Source of the DNA: Actinotalea sp. JY-7876
GTDB lineage: Bacteria; Actinomycetota; Actinomycetes; Actinomycetales; Cellulomonadaceae
Length of the DNA stretch: 64,000 nt
Assembly (NCBI RefSeq): GCF_014042015.1
Contig: NZ_CP059493.1
Location: 1,054,001 to 1,118,000 of the forward strand
Reading direction: 5' to 3'
Position numbers and translations under genes: made by a program. Numbering within the stretch: the first letter of the stretch is position 1; every line of letters begins with the position of its first letter. The notes beneath the pieces are model-generated. The model searched no databases. It saw nothing but the letters and a program-made list of their open reading frames with translations, and had not been told where the DNA came from. Below, one piece after another: positions 1-9,700 of the stretch.

Positions 1-317
1 GTCTGCGCCGTGACGACCGTCGACCAGCCCTGCGTCACGGTCAGCGCGAGCTGACCCGCGCCGTCCAGCGTGAGCGTCCCTCGCAGGAGGCCGAGCCCGG
101 GCGTCGGCCAGCTGCGCTCACGGGCGCTCCCGGGGCCGCCGCCCTGCCACCGTCCCTGCTCCGACGCCTGCGCCGAGGACTGTGCCGCCCCCTGGCCGGG
201 GTCGTGACCACCCGGTGGCGACGCGGCGGCCGGGGCCGTGAGGGCCCCCGCGGCCATGGCGAGGGCCAGCAGGGGGGTGAGGGTGAGCGCTCCGAGCCGT
301 CGACGGCGTGATCGCAT
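1..317 (-). CDS. Secreted protein of unknown function, C-terminus cut by window edge
   Basis: The reading frame starts at ATG 315-317 and runs off the left edge after 105 codons. A good ribosome binding site (AAAGGAGA) lies just upstream of the start. The N-terminus has arginines (MRSRRRRLGA), a hydrophobic stretch and an AAA-type cleavage region near residue 32, so this is a typical Sec signal peptide. The visible mature part is Gly/Gln/Ser-rich and then begins a segment that looks beta-stranded (GTLTLDGAGQLALTV). No family can be named from this fragment. It could be a surface protein or the N-terminus of a secreted enzyme. Confidence 0.6.
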   Translation of the reverse strand, partial: MRSRRRRLGALTLTPLLALAMAAGALTAPAAASPPGGHDPGQGAAQSSAQASEQGRWQGGGPGSARERSWPTPGLGLLRGTLTLDGAGQLALTVTQGWSTVVTAQ

Positions 318-495
318 GCGGTGGTCTCCTTTGACCGGTCTGCGCGGCGGAGCGCCGGTGCCCCGCCGTCCCCCCGCGAGCGGCCGCGACGACGTCGCGG
401 CCGAAGTCGACCCACAGGATCGAACAAGGACGATCAGCAATCGCGGGGACAGGCTCACTTTCGCACAAGAACGGACGCTGTCAACCCTTGATCGT

Positions 496-1275
496 TCAAC
501 CGTCGAGCCGGGCGACCACGTACGACGTCCGCCCCGACGCGAAGGCGTCGAACCCGGGCGAGCCCTCGAGCGCCGCGAAACGCCGCATGAGCGGGTGCAC
601 CGGCCTCGGCAGCCAGCTGCTGATGAGCGCCGCCTTGCGGGTGTCGTCGGCGCGCAGGGCCGCGACGACCTGCGGCGTGATGTCGTGGTGGGCGACGAGG
701 CGCAGACCGTCCGCGGACAGGTCGGCGAGCAGGGCCGGCACGGCGTCGGCGGGACGGAAGTCGGCGAAGCAGAACGTGCCGCCGGGCCGCAGCACGCGCC
801 GCACCTCGCGCACGAACCCCGACGGGTCCGGGTAGCAGTGCGAGGACTCGACGTTCACGACGACGTCGAACGACGCGTCCGGGAACGGCATGGCCTGGGC
901 GTCGCCCCGCACGAACGAGAGCCCCGCTGCCCGACGGTGCCGTCGGGACAGCGCGACCGCGGACGCGGAGAAGTCGAGCCCGACGGTGCGCCGCGGGCGG
1001 TGCCGGCGGGCGATCCAGGCGCTCCCGCCGCCGCGGCCGGAGCCGACCTCCAGGACGTCGCGGCCGGTCAGCGGCGTGCCGTCGAGCGCGCGCTCGTAGA
1101 GCGCGATGCACAGCCGGTCCGGTTCGTCGGGCGGGTCCAGGACCAGGGGCTCCGTCCCGTCCGGCGCGGCGTAGCCGTAGTTCATGAAGGCCCACTCGGG
1201 CCGGCGCACCTGCGCGCCGAGCAGCTCGTACGCCGCCCGCCAGCCGAGCTTCCTGCCGCGGTTCGGGGTGTGCAT
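496..1275 (-). CDS. Class I SAM-dependent methyltransferase
   Basis: A 259-residue protein with the Rossmann methyltransferase signature. Motif I is DVLEVGSGRGGGSAW (about residues 73-87), motif II is VGLDFSAS, and the post-I region is GDAQAMPFPDASFDVV. The motif LRPGGTFCFADF follows. It resembles the small methyltransferases annotated as phthiotriolone or fatty-acid methyltransferase-like, but the substrate cannot be told. The start ATG has no clear Shine-Dalgarno sequence, but TACCGT lies at -11 to -6 (1281-1286), which fits a leaderless mRNA. It is followed by an unrelated glycan gene fragment and preceded by a DUF1905 gene on the same strand. Confidence 0.8.
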   Translation of the reverse strand: MHTPNRGRKLGWRAAYELLGAQVRRPEWAFMNYGYAAPDGTEPLVLDPPDEPDRLCIALYERALDGTPLTGRDVLEVGSGRGGGSAWIARRHRPRRTVGLDFSASAVALSRRHRRAAGLSFVRGDAQAMPFPDASFDVVVNVESSHCYPDPSGFVREVRRVLRPGGTFCFADFRPADAVPALLADLSADGLRLVAHHDITPQVVAALRADDTRKAALISSWLPRPVHPLMRRFAALEGSPGFDAFASGRTSYVVARLDG

Positions 1276-1309
1276 CCGGCACGGTACCGCGCGGGTGGGA
1301 CGGCCCGGG

Positions 1310-1612
1310 TCACACGTCGAGCAGCGTGATGGCGACCCGGACGACGTCGCCCGCCTCGACCCCCTCGGCGTGCCGCACGGCCTTCTTGATCGGCAGCACG
1401 TAGGTCTTCGCGGTGCCGTCGGGGAAGATCGAGGTCCGCCACCGGGAGTCCCCGAGACGCACCTCGACGCGCAGCGAGCCGAACCCGCGGGCGACGCCGC
1501 CCGCGACGTCGAGCACCTCGTCGGCGACGTCGGTCGGCAGGCTCACGAAGGTCCACGTGTCGGTGCGGCGCGCCTGCCACACCCACAGCTCGGCGTCGAA
1601 GTCGAAGACCAC
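1310..1612 (-). CDS. DUF1905 domain protein
   Basis: A protein of about 100 residues starting at GTG 1610-1612 (VVFDFDAELWVW). DUF1905 proteins are small, about 100 residues long and begin at just this point. The conserved pattern seen is an early FDAELW, then WTFVSLP, GFGSLRVEV, a W-T-S-IFPD turn and a YVLPIKKAVR strand. Longer upstream starts would add only low-complexity residues and would run over the divergent promoter at 1642-1670. The biochemical function of the family is unknown. The gene is divergent from the sugar-binding lipoprotein gene. Confidence 0.75.
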   Translation of the reverse strand: MVFDFDAELWVWQARRTDTWTFVSLPTDVADEVLDVAGGVARGFGSLRVEVRLGDSRWRTSIFPDGTAKTYVLPIKKAVRHAEGVEAGDVVRVAITLLDV

Positions 1613-1641
1613 CGGTCCAGCCTGCCGTGCCTCGCATGCGG

Positions 1642-1670
1642 TTGACAGCCCCGGCACGGGGGGTGACCAT
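1642..1670 (+). promoter_or_regulatory. Sigma-70-type promoter for the lipoprotein at 1783
   Basis: A perfect -35 TTGACA (1642-1647) is followed after 17 bases by GACCAT (1665-1670), a partial match to the -10 consensus. The downstream edge meets a LacI-type palindrome, which is the usual layout for a repressed sugar gene. Confidence 0.5.
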
Positions 1671-1685
1671 GGAAAGCGCATTCCA
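1670..1685. promoter_or_regulatory. LacI-family operator-like palindrome
   Basis: TGGAAAGCGCATTCCA is palindromic at 14 of 16 positions with the central CG typical of LacI/GalR-family operators. It overlaps the likely transcription start of the downstream sugar-binding protein gene. No LacI gene lies next to it; the only LacI-family gene in the window is at 20139-21188 and its own locus carries a different-looking palindrome. Confidence 0.5.
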
Positions 1686-1782
1686 GCGCGACCAGCACAT
1701 GCCTCGCACATCCCGCCGTCCCGGACGCGCCCCTCGCGGGCGCCGGCAGCGTCGCCGCCCGGGCGAGACTCCTGGAGCACCC

Positions 1783-3150
1783 GTGCACCCTCTGAGCACC
1801 GCGACCCGAAGCACACGACCCGCCTCCCGGCCCGCGCGCCGTCACCGGACCGCCCGCCTCGGCGCCGGCCTCGCCGTCGGCGCCCTCCTGCTCGCCGGCT
1901 GCGGCCAGGGTGACGCCGGCGCGGGCGAGACCGCAGGAGGCGGCGGAGGCGACGAGGGTGGCGACGTCACCCTGCGCTTCGCGTGGTGGGGCTCGGACCA
2001 CTACCACCAGATGTACCAGGAGGTCGCCGACGCCTTCATGGCCGAGCACCCGGACATCACGATCGTCCCCGAGTTCACCGACTGGGGCGGGTACTGGGAC
2101 AAGCTCGCCACCACGGTGGCGGCGGGGGACACGCCGGACGTGCTCATGCAGGAGCAGCGGTACCTGCGCGAGTACGTGGACCGCGGGGTGCTGGCCGACC
2201 TGTCCCAGCACGACATCGAGACCTCCGGCATGGACGAGGCGCTCCTGGCCACGGGCGAGGTCGACGACGGCCTGTACGCCATCCCGACCGGGCTCAACGT
2301 CTTCTCGATCGTCGCCAACCCCCAGGTCTTCGCCGACGCGGGCGTCGAGATGCCCGACGACACGACGTGGACCTGGGAGGAGTTCCACGAGATCGCGACG
2401 GAGGTCGGGCAGAAGGCGCCCGACGGCGTGTGGGGCAAGCAGGACTGGGGCACGAACGACGCCGGCCTGAACGTCTTCGCGCGCCAGCACGGCGAGCAGC
2501 TGTTCACGGAGGACGGCGAGCTCGGCATCTCGGAGGACACCCTGACGCAGTGGTGGCAGATGTCGCTGGACCTGCAGGAGTCCGGCGGCCAGCCGCCGGC
2601 GTCCACGACGTCCGAGATGATGAACATGGGCCCGGAGCAGTCCCTCGTCGGCACCAACACCGGCGCGATGATGGCCGAGTGGACCAACCAGCTGACGGCG
2701 ATCTCCGGGGCCGCGGGCCACGAGCTGGAGCTCCTGCGCTGGCCGGGGGAGTCCGACGGCGAGCGCACCGGGATGTACTACAAGCCCGCCCTGTACGCGT
2801 CGATGTCCGCCACCTCGGAGCACCCGGAGGAGGCCGCGATGTTCATCGACTTCATGCTCAACAGCGAGGCCGCGGGTGACATCATCATGGCCGACCTCGG
2901 CATGCCGGTGAACCTCGAGACGCGCGAGCGGGTCGTGGCCGAGCTCCCCGCGGCGGACAAGCAGTCGGCCGACTTCGTCGCGGACCTGGAGGACGAGATC
3001 GTCGACAGCCCGCCGGTGCCGCCCCAGGGCGCCGGGGAGATCGCGGCGATCCTCGGCCGGCTGAACGACGAGGTGCTGTTCGAGCGGCTGACCCCGCAGC
3101 AGGCCGCCGAGCAGTTCGTCGCCGAGGTCGAGAACGTCGTCGGTGGCTGA
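1783..3150 (+). CDS. ABC transporter sugar-binding lipoprotein (family 1)
   Basis: A 455-residue extracellular solute-binding protein of the carbohydrate family 1 type. I chose GTG 1783 because CTGGAG lies about 7 bases upstream and because it puts an Arg-rich n-region before a hydrophobic stretch and a lipobox (LLAGC). The mature part begins with an acidic Gly-rich linker, then LRFAWWGSDHYHQMYQEVADAF and later typical segments such as DWGGYWDKLATTVAAGDTPDV. It should bind an oligosaccharide outside the membrane and deliver it to a membrane permease, but no permease or ATPase genes follow. The next gene overlaps it by 8 bases and encodes a hydrolase. Confidence 0.85.
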   Translation: MHPLSTATRSTRPASRPARRHRTARLGAGLAVGALLLAGCGQGDAGAGETAGGGGGDEGGDVTLRFAWWGSDHYHQMYQEVADAFMAEHPDITIVPEFTDWGGYWDKLATTVAAGDTPDVLMQEQRYLREYVDRGVLADLSQHDIETSGMDEALLATGEVDDGLYAIPTGLNVFSIVANPQVFADAGVEMPDDTTWTWEEFHEIATEVGQKAPDGVWGKQDWGTNDAGLNVFARQHGEQLFTEDGELGISEDTLTQWWQMSLDLQESGGQPPASTTSEMMNMGPEQSLVGTNTGAMMAEWTNQLTAISGAAGHELELLRWPGESDGERTGMYYKPALYASMSATSEHPEEAAMFIDFMLNSEAAGDIIMADLGMPVNLETRERVVAELPAADKQSADFVADLEDEIVDSPPVPPQGAGEIAAILGRLNDEVLFERLTPQQAAEQFVAEVENVVGG

Positions 3151-4309
3151 CGGGCCGCGCCCCGAGCCGCCCGCACCCGCCGGGCGCCCGAGCGCGCTCG
3201 GCGGGTACGAGGACTGGCCCGCCTGGCAGCGCGGGGCGGCGCCGCTCGGCGGCGACGTCGCGGCGGCGCTCGGCGTGCCCGCGCCGCGCGCCACCCCCCG
3301 GCCGCGGGTCGTCGACTCGTGGACGGCGGACGGCGTCACGACGGAGCGCGTCGAGTGGTGGGTCGGCTTCGGCCCGCCGACGGCGGCGTGGGTCGTGCGG
3401 CCGCAGGACGCGTCCGACGCGCCCCGCCCGGGTGTGCTGGTGCTCCACTGCCACGCGGGCGTCAAGGCGATCGGAGCGGAGCGCCTCGTGCGCACCCCGA
3501 CACCCTCGGCGGCGGCCGAGCGGCTGCGCCGGGACCTGTACGACGGCCGCGCGCTCGCGCAGGACCTCGCCCGCCGCGGTGCCGTCGTGCTCGCGCACGA
3601 CACCTTCGCGTGGGGGTCGCGCCGCTTCGACCTGGACCCGCTGCCCGTGAGCCTGCGCGGCCCGGTGCGGGGCGCCGAGCTGGCCTGGGCGGCCGACGGC
3701 GTCGTCCCGGACGACGAGCAGCGCTACGACGCCGCGGCGGCGGCGCACGAGCACGTCGTGGCCAAGACCGCGGGGACCCTCGGGACCTCGTTCGCGGGCG
3801 TGGTCGCGCACGACGACCTCGTGGCGCTCGCGGTCCTCCGCGCCCTGCCCGGGCTCGACCCGGCGCGCACGGGCGCCGTCGGGTTCTCCGGTGGCGGCGG
3901 GCGCGCCGCGGCGCTCGCCTCCCTCGACCCGGACCTGAGGGCGGCCGTCGTCGTGGCCATGATGACGACGACGCAGGCGCTGCTGCCCGCGTACGCGGAC
4001 GCCCACTCGTGGCTGCTGACCACGCCCGGCCTGCTGGGCCGGTACGGCCTGCCGGACCTGGCGGCCGGGCGTCTCGCGCACGACCTGCTCGTGCTGTCCT
4101 TCGCCGACGACGCCCTCTTCCCGCCCGACGGCGTCCGCGCCGCCCACGACGAGCTCCGCACGCGGTTCACGGGGGCCCCGGGCCGCTACGACGAGGCGGT
4201 GCTCCCGGGCCCGCACGCGTTCACCGCGGAGGCGCAGGACCGCGCGGCCGACTTCCTCGAGACCAGCCTCGGCACGGCCGGCCTCAGCGACGGGCCAGGA
4301 GGGTCATGA
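3143..4309 (+). CDS. Alpha/beta hydrolase, dienelactone hydrolase/acetyl esterase-like
   Basis: A 388-residue protein starting at GTG 3143 inside the end of the binding-protein gene, so the two are probably translationally coupled. The nucleophile elbow is GFSGGGG (Ser about residue 249), the acid is likely in SFADDALFPP, and the catalytic His is in GPHAF near the C-terminus. An oxyanion-type HCHAG segment sits near residue 102. The architecture resembles abhydrolase-7/acetyl xylan esterase-like enzymes of about 380 residues. The context with a sugar-binding protein suggests intracellular deacylation of a substituted sugar, but this is inference. It has no signal peptide. Its end overlaps the end of rlmC by 26 bases. 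Confidence 0.7.
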   Translation: MADGPRPEPPAPAGRPSALGGYEDWPAWQRGAAPLGGDVAAALGVPAPRATPRPRVVDSWTADGVTTERVEWWVGFGPPTAAWVVRPQDASDAPRPGVLVLHCHAGVKAIGAERLVRTPTPSAAAERLRRDLYDGRALAQDLARRGAVVLAHDTFAWGSRRFDLDPLPVSLRGPVRGAELAWAADGVVPDDEQRYDAAAAAHEHVVAKTAGTLGTSFAGVVAHDDLVALAVLRALPGLDPARTGAVGFSGGGGRAAALASLDPDLRAAVVVAMMTTTQALLPAYADAHSWLLTTPGLLGRYGLPDLAAGRLAHDLLVLSFADDALFPPDGVRAAHDELRTRFTGAPGRYDEAVLPGPHAFTAEAQDRAADFLETSLGTAGLSDGPGGS

Positions 4310-5426
4310 CCTCGTAGTGCGACGTCTGCGGGAACATGTCGAGCAGGCGGACGCGCTGCGGGCGCAGGGACGGCATCGCCTCCAGGTCCTTGGCGAGCGT
4401 CACCGCGTTGCAGCTCGAGTACAGGACGTGCGCCACCCCTGAGGCCTCGAGCCAGCCCGCGAGGTCCGGCCCCACCCCGCGCCGCGGCGGGTTGACCACC
4501 ACGAGGTCCGGTACGTCGCGCGCGGACAGGGCGAACGCCGTCGCGTCGCCCGCCTCGAACCGGACCCCCGCCAGGCCGGCCTCGTCCCGGCTCAGCCGCG
4601 CGCTGGCGACCGCCTCGACGCTGGTCTCGATGCCGACGACGTCGCGCGTGCCGTCCGCGCAGTGCAGGGCGAACCCGCCGACGCCGCAGTACAGGTCCCA
4701 CATCGTCCGCGGGTCGAGCTCGGTCACCCACGCGCGCGCCTGCCCGTAGACGGCGGCCGCGACGGGCGTGTTGGTCTGGAAGAAGCTCTGCGGTCGCACG
4801 TGCAGCGGGACCCCGCCGCCGGCCACGTCGAGGCGCATCGTCAGGGCGGACTCCGGGGTGAGGAGGATCTCCCGCTCGCCCTCGAGCACGGCCTTGTGCT
4901 CGGGCTGGAGGTTCACCGACGCCACGCGGAGCGCTGGGACGACGGACAGCAGCGCCGGCAGGTGCTTGCGCAGGCGCGCGACCGGCTCCTGCGAGCGCAG
5001 CACGAAGCGCACCATGAGCTCGCCGTCCGGGGACTCCGTCACCAGGACGTGCTTGAGCTCACCGCGGCGTGCGGCGATGTCGTAGGGCACGAGCCCGGCG
5101 AGCGTGACGAACGCCGCGAGGTGGGGGAGCGCGGCGCGGATGCCGGCCGTGTGCAGGCCGCACTCGCGCAGGTCGACGCCGCGCCCGGCGGCGTCGAGGA
5201 TGCCGACGGTCGGCTCGTCAGCGGTCGCGCCCACGACCATCTTCGCCTTGTTGCGGAAGCCCTGCTCCGGGCTGCGCGCGGGCGGCAGCCACGCCGTGCC
5301 CGTCCCGACGTAGGGGGCGAGCAGCCGGCGGCAGTGCGCCTCCTTGCCCGCGAGCTGGTCCTCGTACGACCGGTCCAGCAGCGTGCACGAGCGGCACAGC
5401 GTGGTGTCGTGGTAGTCGCAGCGCAT
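4284..5426 (-). CDS. rlmC: 23S rRNA (uracil-747-C5) methyltransferase
   Basis: A 380-residue RNA m5U methyltransferase of the RumA/RumB/TrmA group. The N-terminus MRCDYHDTTLCRSCTLL carries the Cys residues of the iron-sulfur cluster typical of RlmC, which starts the same way in other bacteria. The SAM motif is DLYCGVGGFALHCA, followed by VVVNPPRRG and the catalytic YSSCNAVTLAKDL (nucleophile Cys) with a C-terminal Glu in HYEVMTLL. I prefer ATG 5424-5426 over a TTG four codons upstream. Assignment to RlmC over RlmD rests on the short N-terminus without a TRAM domain. Confidence 0.85.
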   Translation of the reverse strand: MRCDYHDTTLCRSCTLLDRSYEDQLAGKEAHCRRLLAPYVGTGTAWLPPARSPEQGFRNKAKMVVGATADEPTVGILDAAGRGVDLRECGLHTAGIRAALPHLAAFVTLAGLVPYDIAARRGELKHVLVTESPDGELMVRFVLRSQEPVARLRKHLPALLSVVPALRVASVNLQPEHKAVLEGEREILLTPESALTMRLDVAGGGVPLHVRPQSFFQTNTPVAAAVYGQARAWVTELDPRTMWDLYCGVGGFALHCADGTRDVVGIETSVEAVASARLSRDEAGLAGVRFEAGDATAFALSARDVPDLVVVNPPRRGVGPDLAGWLEASGVAHVLYSSCNAVTLAKDLEAMPSLRPQRVRLLDMFPQTSHYEVMTLLARR

Positions 5427-5487
5427 CGCCCCAGTCAACCGTGCGGCGCGCCCGCCTGTTCCACCGGGGCCGCGTGACGACGGGTGC

Positions 5488-6567
5488 TCAGCCCACGGGC
5501 TGGAGCTGGCGCGCCGCGACCGGGCGGCGCGAGGAGTGCTCGGTCCAGTGCCCGTACAGGTCCACGACCCGGGCGGCGACGTGGTCGCCGTCGTACCGCG
5601 TGACGGCGGCCGCGGCGCGGCTGCCGGCCGCCCGCCGCAGGGCGGGGTGGTCGCGCAGCGCGGTGAGGTGGGCCACGTAGCCGTCCACCGACCCCGCCGA
5701 GAGATAGGCGTCGTGGTCGCGGCCGAAGACGCCCTCGAACACCGGCAGGTCGCTCAGGACGAGGGGCAGGCCGGCGAAGGCCGCCTCGACGGGCGCCATG
5801 CCGAACGTCTCGTGGTGCGAGGGGAACAGGAAGGTGTCGGCCGCCCAGCAGTAGCGCGCGACCTCCTCGCGGGACTTCCGCCCGGGGAAGTCCATGTTCG
5901 CCGGCGCGTCGGCCACCGCCCGGCGCATCCGCGACCGCCCGTCGGACATGGCGCCGAAGAGGCAGTCGCCGAGCCACACGAACCGTGCGTCGGGCATCCG
6001 GCGGGCGCACTCGACGAACTCCTCGATGCCCTTGCGCGGCTGGAGCTGGCCCACGCCGAGGACCACGAACTCGCCGTCGGCGACGCCGAGCGCGGCGCGG
6101 GCGTCGGCGCGGCCCTGCGGGGTGGGCCGGAAGGTCTCGGACACCACGGCGTTCGGCACGACGACCACCGGGGTGCGCACCCCCATGTCGCGGACCTCGG
6201 CGGCGGCGCCGTCGCTCACCGCGATGACGACGTCGGCGTGGTTGTAGAAGGCCCGCAGGTAGGCGGTGAAGACGCCGCCGTAGAGGCCGACCCCGTTGAG
6301 GCTGCCGCGCAGCGAGCCGGGGGTGACGTGCGCCGAGACCACGCGCAGCCCGCGGTGGACGAGCATGCGGCGCAGGCTGGTGGGGCCGACGGTGTGGACG
6401 TGCAGGACGTCGTCGCGCCCGCGCTCGTTCACGACGACGTCGTGCCCGAGGCGCCGCTGTGCCGCGACGAGGTCGGTGAAGGCGGTGTGCACCCCGTGCC
6501 CCTGCACGGTGTAGACCGACTCCGAGAAGTGGGTGATGCGGGCGGGGGAGGCACTCCGTGTCGTCAC
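5488..6567 (-). CDS. GT4-family glycosyltransferase
   Basis: A 359-residue GT-B glycosyltransferase. The N-terminal domain contains GHGVHTAFTDLVAAQRRLGHDV and DVLHVHTVGP. The C-terminal nucleotide-sugar domain contains VVVVPNAVV, VLGVGQLQPRKGIEEFVECA and the E-x7-E type segment HETFGMAPVEAAFAGLPLVLS. This is classical family GT4, using an NDP- or GDP-sugar in the cytoplasm; acceptor unknown. GTG 6565-6567 lacks a Shine-Dalgarno sequence but has TAGTGT at -13 to -8, suggesting a leaderless start. It is divergent from the RND transporter gene across a region with a clear palindrome. Confidence 0.85.
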   Translation of the reverse strand: MTTRSASPARITHFSESVYTVQGHGVHTAFTDLVAAQRRLGHDVVVNERGRDDVLHVHTVGPTSLRRMLVHRGLRVVSAHVTPGSLRGSLNGVGLYGGVFTAYLRAFYNHADVVIAVSDGAAAEVRDMGVRTPVVVVPNAVVSETFRPTPQGRADARAALGVADGEFVVLGVGQLQPRKGIEEFVECARRMPDARFVWLGDCLFGAMSDGRSRMRRAVADAPANMDFPGRKSREEVARYCWAADTFLFPSHHETFGMAPVEAAFAGLPLVLSDLPVFEGVFGRDHDAYLSAGSVDGYVAHLTALRDHPALRRAAGSRAAAAVTRYDGDHVAARVVDLYGHWTEHSSRRPVAARQLQPVG

Positions 6568-6612
6568 GCTGGGAACACTAGGGCGGGCCCGGAGGCGGGG
6601 CCGTCCTACCCA

Positions 6613-6629
6613 CGGATGACTTTCATCCG
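6613..6629. promoter_or_regulatory. Palindrome between divergent glycosyltransferase and RND genes
   Basis: CGGATGACTTTCATCCG is a perfect inverted repeat with 7-base arms and a 3-base centre. It lies 46 bases from the glycosyltransferase start. It is 39 bases ahead of a TAGGCT -10-like hexamer (6668-6673) that would serve the RND gene. The place and symmetry fit an operator for one or both genes; the cognate regulator is not visible nearby. Confidence 0.5.
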
Positions 6630-6726
6630 GGCCTCTACGACCTGCGCGGCAGGCCCGCGCGCGAACGTAGGCTGAGCACCCGCGATGACGCGGTCGCCCC
6701 CCACCGGCTCGTCCCGAGGACCCCCT

Positions 6727-9700
6727 GTGCACCGTCTTGCCCGGCTCTCCCTGCGCATGCGCGCCGTCACCGCGCTCATCACCGTGGCCGTCACCGTCCT
6801 GGGGGTCGTCAGCCTCGGCGCCCTCAAGCAGGAGCTCATCCCGTCGGTGCAGGTGCCGGCGGCCGTCGTCCTCGCGGTGTACCCGGGCTCGTCGCCCGAC
6901 GTCGTCGAGGAGCAGGTGACCGAGCCGGTCGAGCTCGCGGCGCGGGGCGTGCGGGGGGTCGAGGAGATCTCCTCGACGTCCTCCACCGCGCTGTCCGTCA
7001 CGACGGTGATGTTCGAGTACGGCACCGACATGGACCTGGCGGCGCAGCAGCTGACGAGCGCGGTCACCGGCACGCGCAGCGGGCTGCCGGCCGACGTCGA
7101 GCCGCAGGTGGTCACGGGGTCGGTGGACGACCTGCCCGTGGTGCAGCTCGCGGTCGCCGGCGGCGCCGACGACGCGGCGCTCGCGGCGGCGGTCGAGGGC
7201 GTGCTCGTGCCGCGCCTGGAGGAGATCGACGACGTGCGCTCGGTCGACGTCACGGGCGTCGCCGCGCAGGAGATCACGCTCGACGTCGACGTCCCGGCGA
7301 TGCTCGCGCTGGGCGTGACCCCCGACGCGGTCCTCGGCGTGCTCGATGCCAACGGCGTCACGCTGCCCGCCGGCACCGTCTCGGACGGCGACCAGACCTT
7401 CTCCGTCGAGGTGGGCACCCCGCTCGCGAGCGTCGAGGAGCTCGCGGCGCTGCCGCTCACGACGGCGACCGGCGGGGTCGTCGCGCTGTCCCAGGTCGCC
7501 GAGGTGGTCGACGGCGTCGAGGCGGCGACGTCGTTCTCCCGGCTCGACGGGGACCCCGCGCTCGCCGTCGCCATCACCAAGACGCCTGCGGGCAACACCG
7601 TGGACGTCTCCCACGCGGTGCAGGACGCGATCGCCGAGGTGCGGGAGGTCCTGGAGCAGGACGACGTGCGCGTGAGCGTGGTCTTCGACCAGGCCCCGTT
7701 CATCGAGGAGTCCATCGAGGGCCTGGCGACGGAGGGCCTGCTCGGGCTCGTGTTCGCCGTCGTCGTCATCCTGCTGTTCCTCGCGTCGCTGCGATCGACG
7801 CTGGTCTCGGCCGTCTCCATCCCGCTCTCGCTGCTCGTGGCGTTCACCGTCATGCGCGTCACGGGGTACACGCTCAACCTGCTCACGCTGGCCGCGCTGA
7901 CGATCTCGATCGGCCGCGTCGTCGACGACTCCATCGTCGTCATCGAGAACATCAAGCGGCACCTGTCGTACGGCGAGGCGAAGACGTCGGCCATCCTCAC
8001 GGCGGTGCGCGAGGTCGGCGGTGCGATCACCGCGTCGACCGTCGCGACCGTCGCGGTGTTCGTGCCGATCGGGCTGGTCGGCGGCATGGTCGGCGAGCTG
8101 TTCCGGCCGTTCGCGATGACCGTCGCGATCGCGATGGGCGCCTCGCTGTTCGTCGCGCTCACGATCGTGCCGGTCCTCGCGTACTGGTTCATCCGTGCCC
8201 CCCGCTCGGTCGACGGCGCGGCCCTGGACCGGGCGCGCGAGGAGGCCGAGGCCAAGGAGCGGCGCGGACTGTGGCAGCGCGCGTACGTGCCGACGCTCGC
8301 GGCGTCGCTGCGCCACCCGTGGGTCACGCTCGGCGTCGCCGTCGTCGTGCTCGCCGGCACGCTGGCGCTGGTCCCGCGCCTGGAGACGAACCTGCTCGGC
8401 GACACCGGCCAGGACACCGTCACCGTCACGCAGGAGTTCTCGCCGGGCACCTCGCTCGAGGCGCAGGACGAGGCGGCGCGCGAGATCGAGGAGGCTCTCG
8501 GCGCGCTCGACGAGGTCGAGACGGTCCAGACGACCGTCGGCGGTGGCGGCCTGGCCGCGGTCTTCGGCGGTGGCGGCGGGCTCTCCGCGTCCTTCGCCGT
8601 CACGCTCGACCCCGACGTCGACGGCGTGGCCGCCCAGGAGTCGGTCCGCCAGGCCGTGGACGGGCTCGGTGGCGAGCGGACGACGGACGTCTCCGTCTCG
8701 GGGGGCGAGGCGGCCTTCGGCAGCTCGACCGTCGACCTCGTCGTCACCGCGGAGGACCTCGAGGCGCTCACCGAGGCCGCCGAGCTCGTGCAGGAGGCGG
8801 CGGCCGACGTCGACGGCGTGCTGGCCGCGACGAGCAACCTCGGCAGCGACCAGGAGATCGTCGACGTGACGATCGACCGGGACGCGGCGGCGCGCGCCGG
8901 ACTGACCGAGAGCCAGGTGGCGCAGGCCGTCGCCGGCGCCATGAACCCGATCCCGGTGGGGACCGTGGACCTGGGGGACGGTCCCGTCTCGGTGCGTGCT
9001 GAGCTGGGCACACCGGCCACGACGGTCGAGCAGCTCTCGCTGCTGCCCCTGACCGGTGCGCAGGGCATGACCACGCTCGGCCAGGTCGCGCAGGTCGAGG
9101 TCGTCGAGGTGCCGTCGGCGATCACCCGGGTCGACGGCGAGCGCAGCGCCACCGTCGCCGTCACGCCCGAGGGGCAGGACATCGGCACGCTCTCCACGGC
9201 GCTCGACGAGGCCGTCGCGGACCTCGACCTGCCGGCCGGTGCGAGCGTGACGCTCGGGGGCGTCGCGGCGGACCAGGAGGACGCGTTCGCGGACCTCGGG
9301 CTCGCGCTGGTGCTCGCGATCGCCATCGTCTTCATCGTCATGGTGGCGACGTTCAACAGCCTCGTGCAGCCGCTCATCCTGCTGGTGTCGGTGCCGTTCG
9401 CCGCGACCGGCGCGCTCATCGCGCTGCTGGTCACGGACACGCCGCTCGGCGTCCCGGCCCTGATCGGCATGCTCATGCTGGTCGGCGTCGTGGTGTCGAA
9501 CGCGATCGTGCTCATCGACCTCATCAACCAGTACCGCGAGCGCGGGCGCAGCCTGGCCGACGCGGTCACCGAGGGCGCGCGCAAGCGGCTGCGGCCGATC
9601 GTCATGACGGCCGCCGCGACGATCTTCGCGCTCGTCCCGATGGCGCTGGGCATCACGGGCGGCGGCGCGTTCATCTCGCGCCCGCTGGCCCTCGTGGTCA

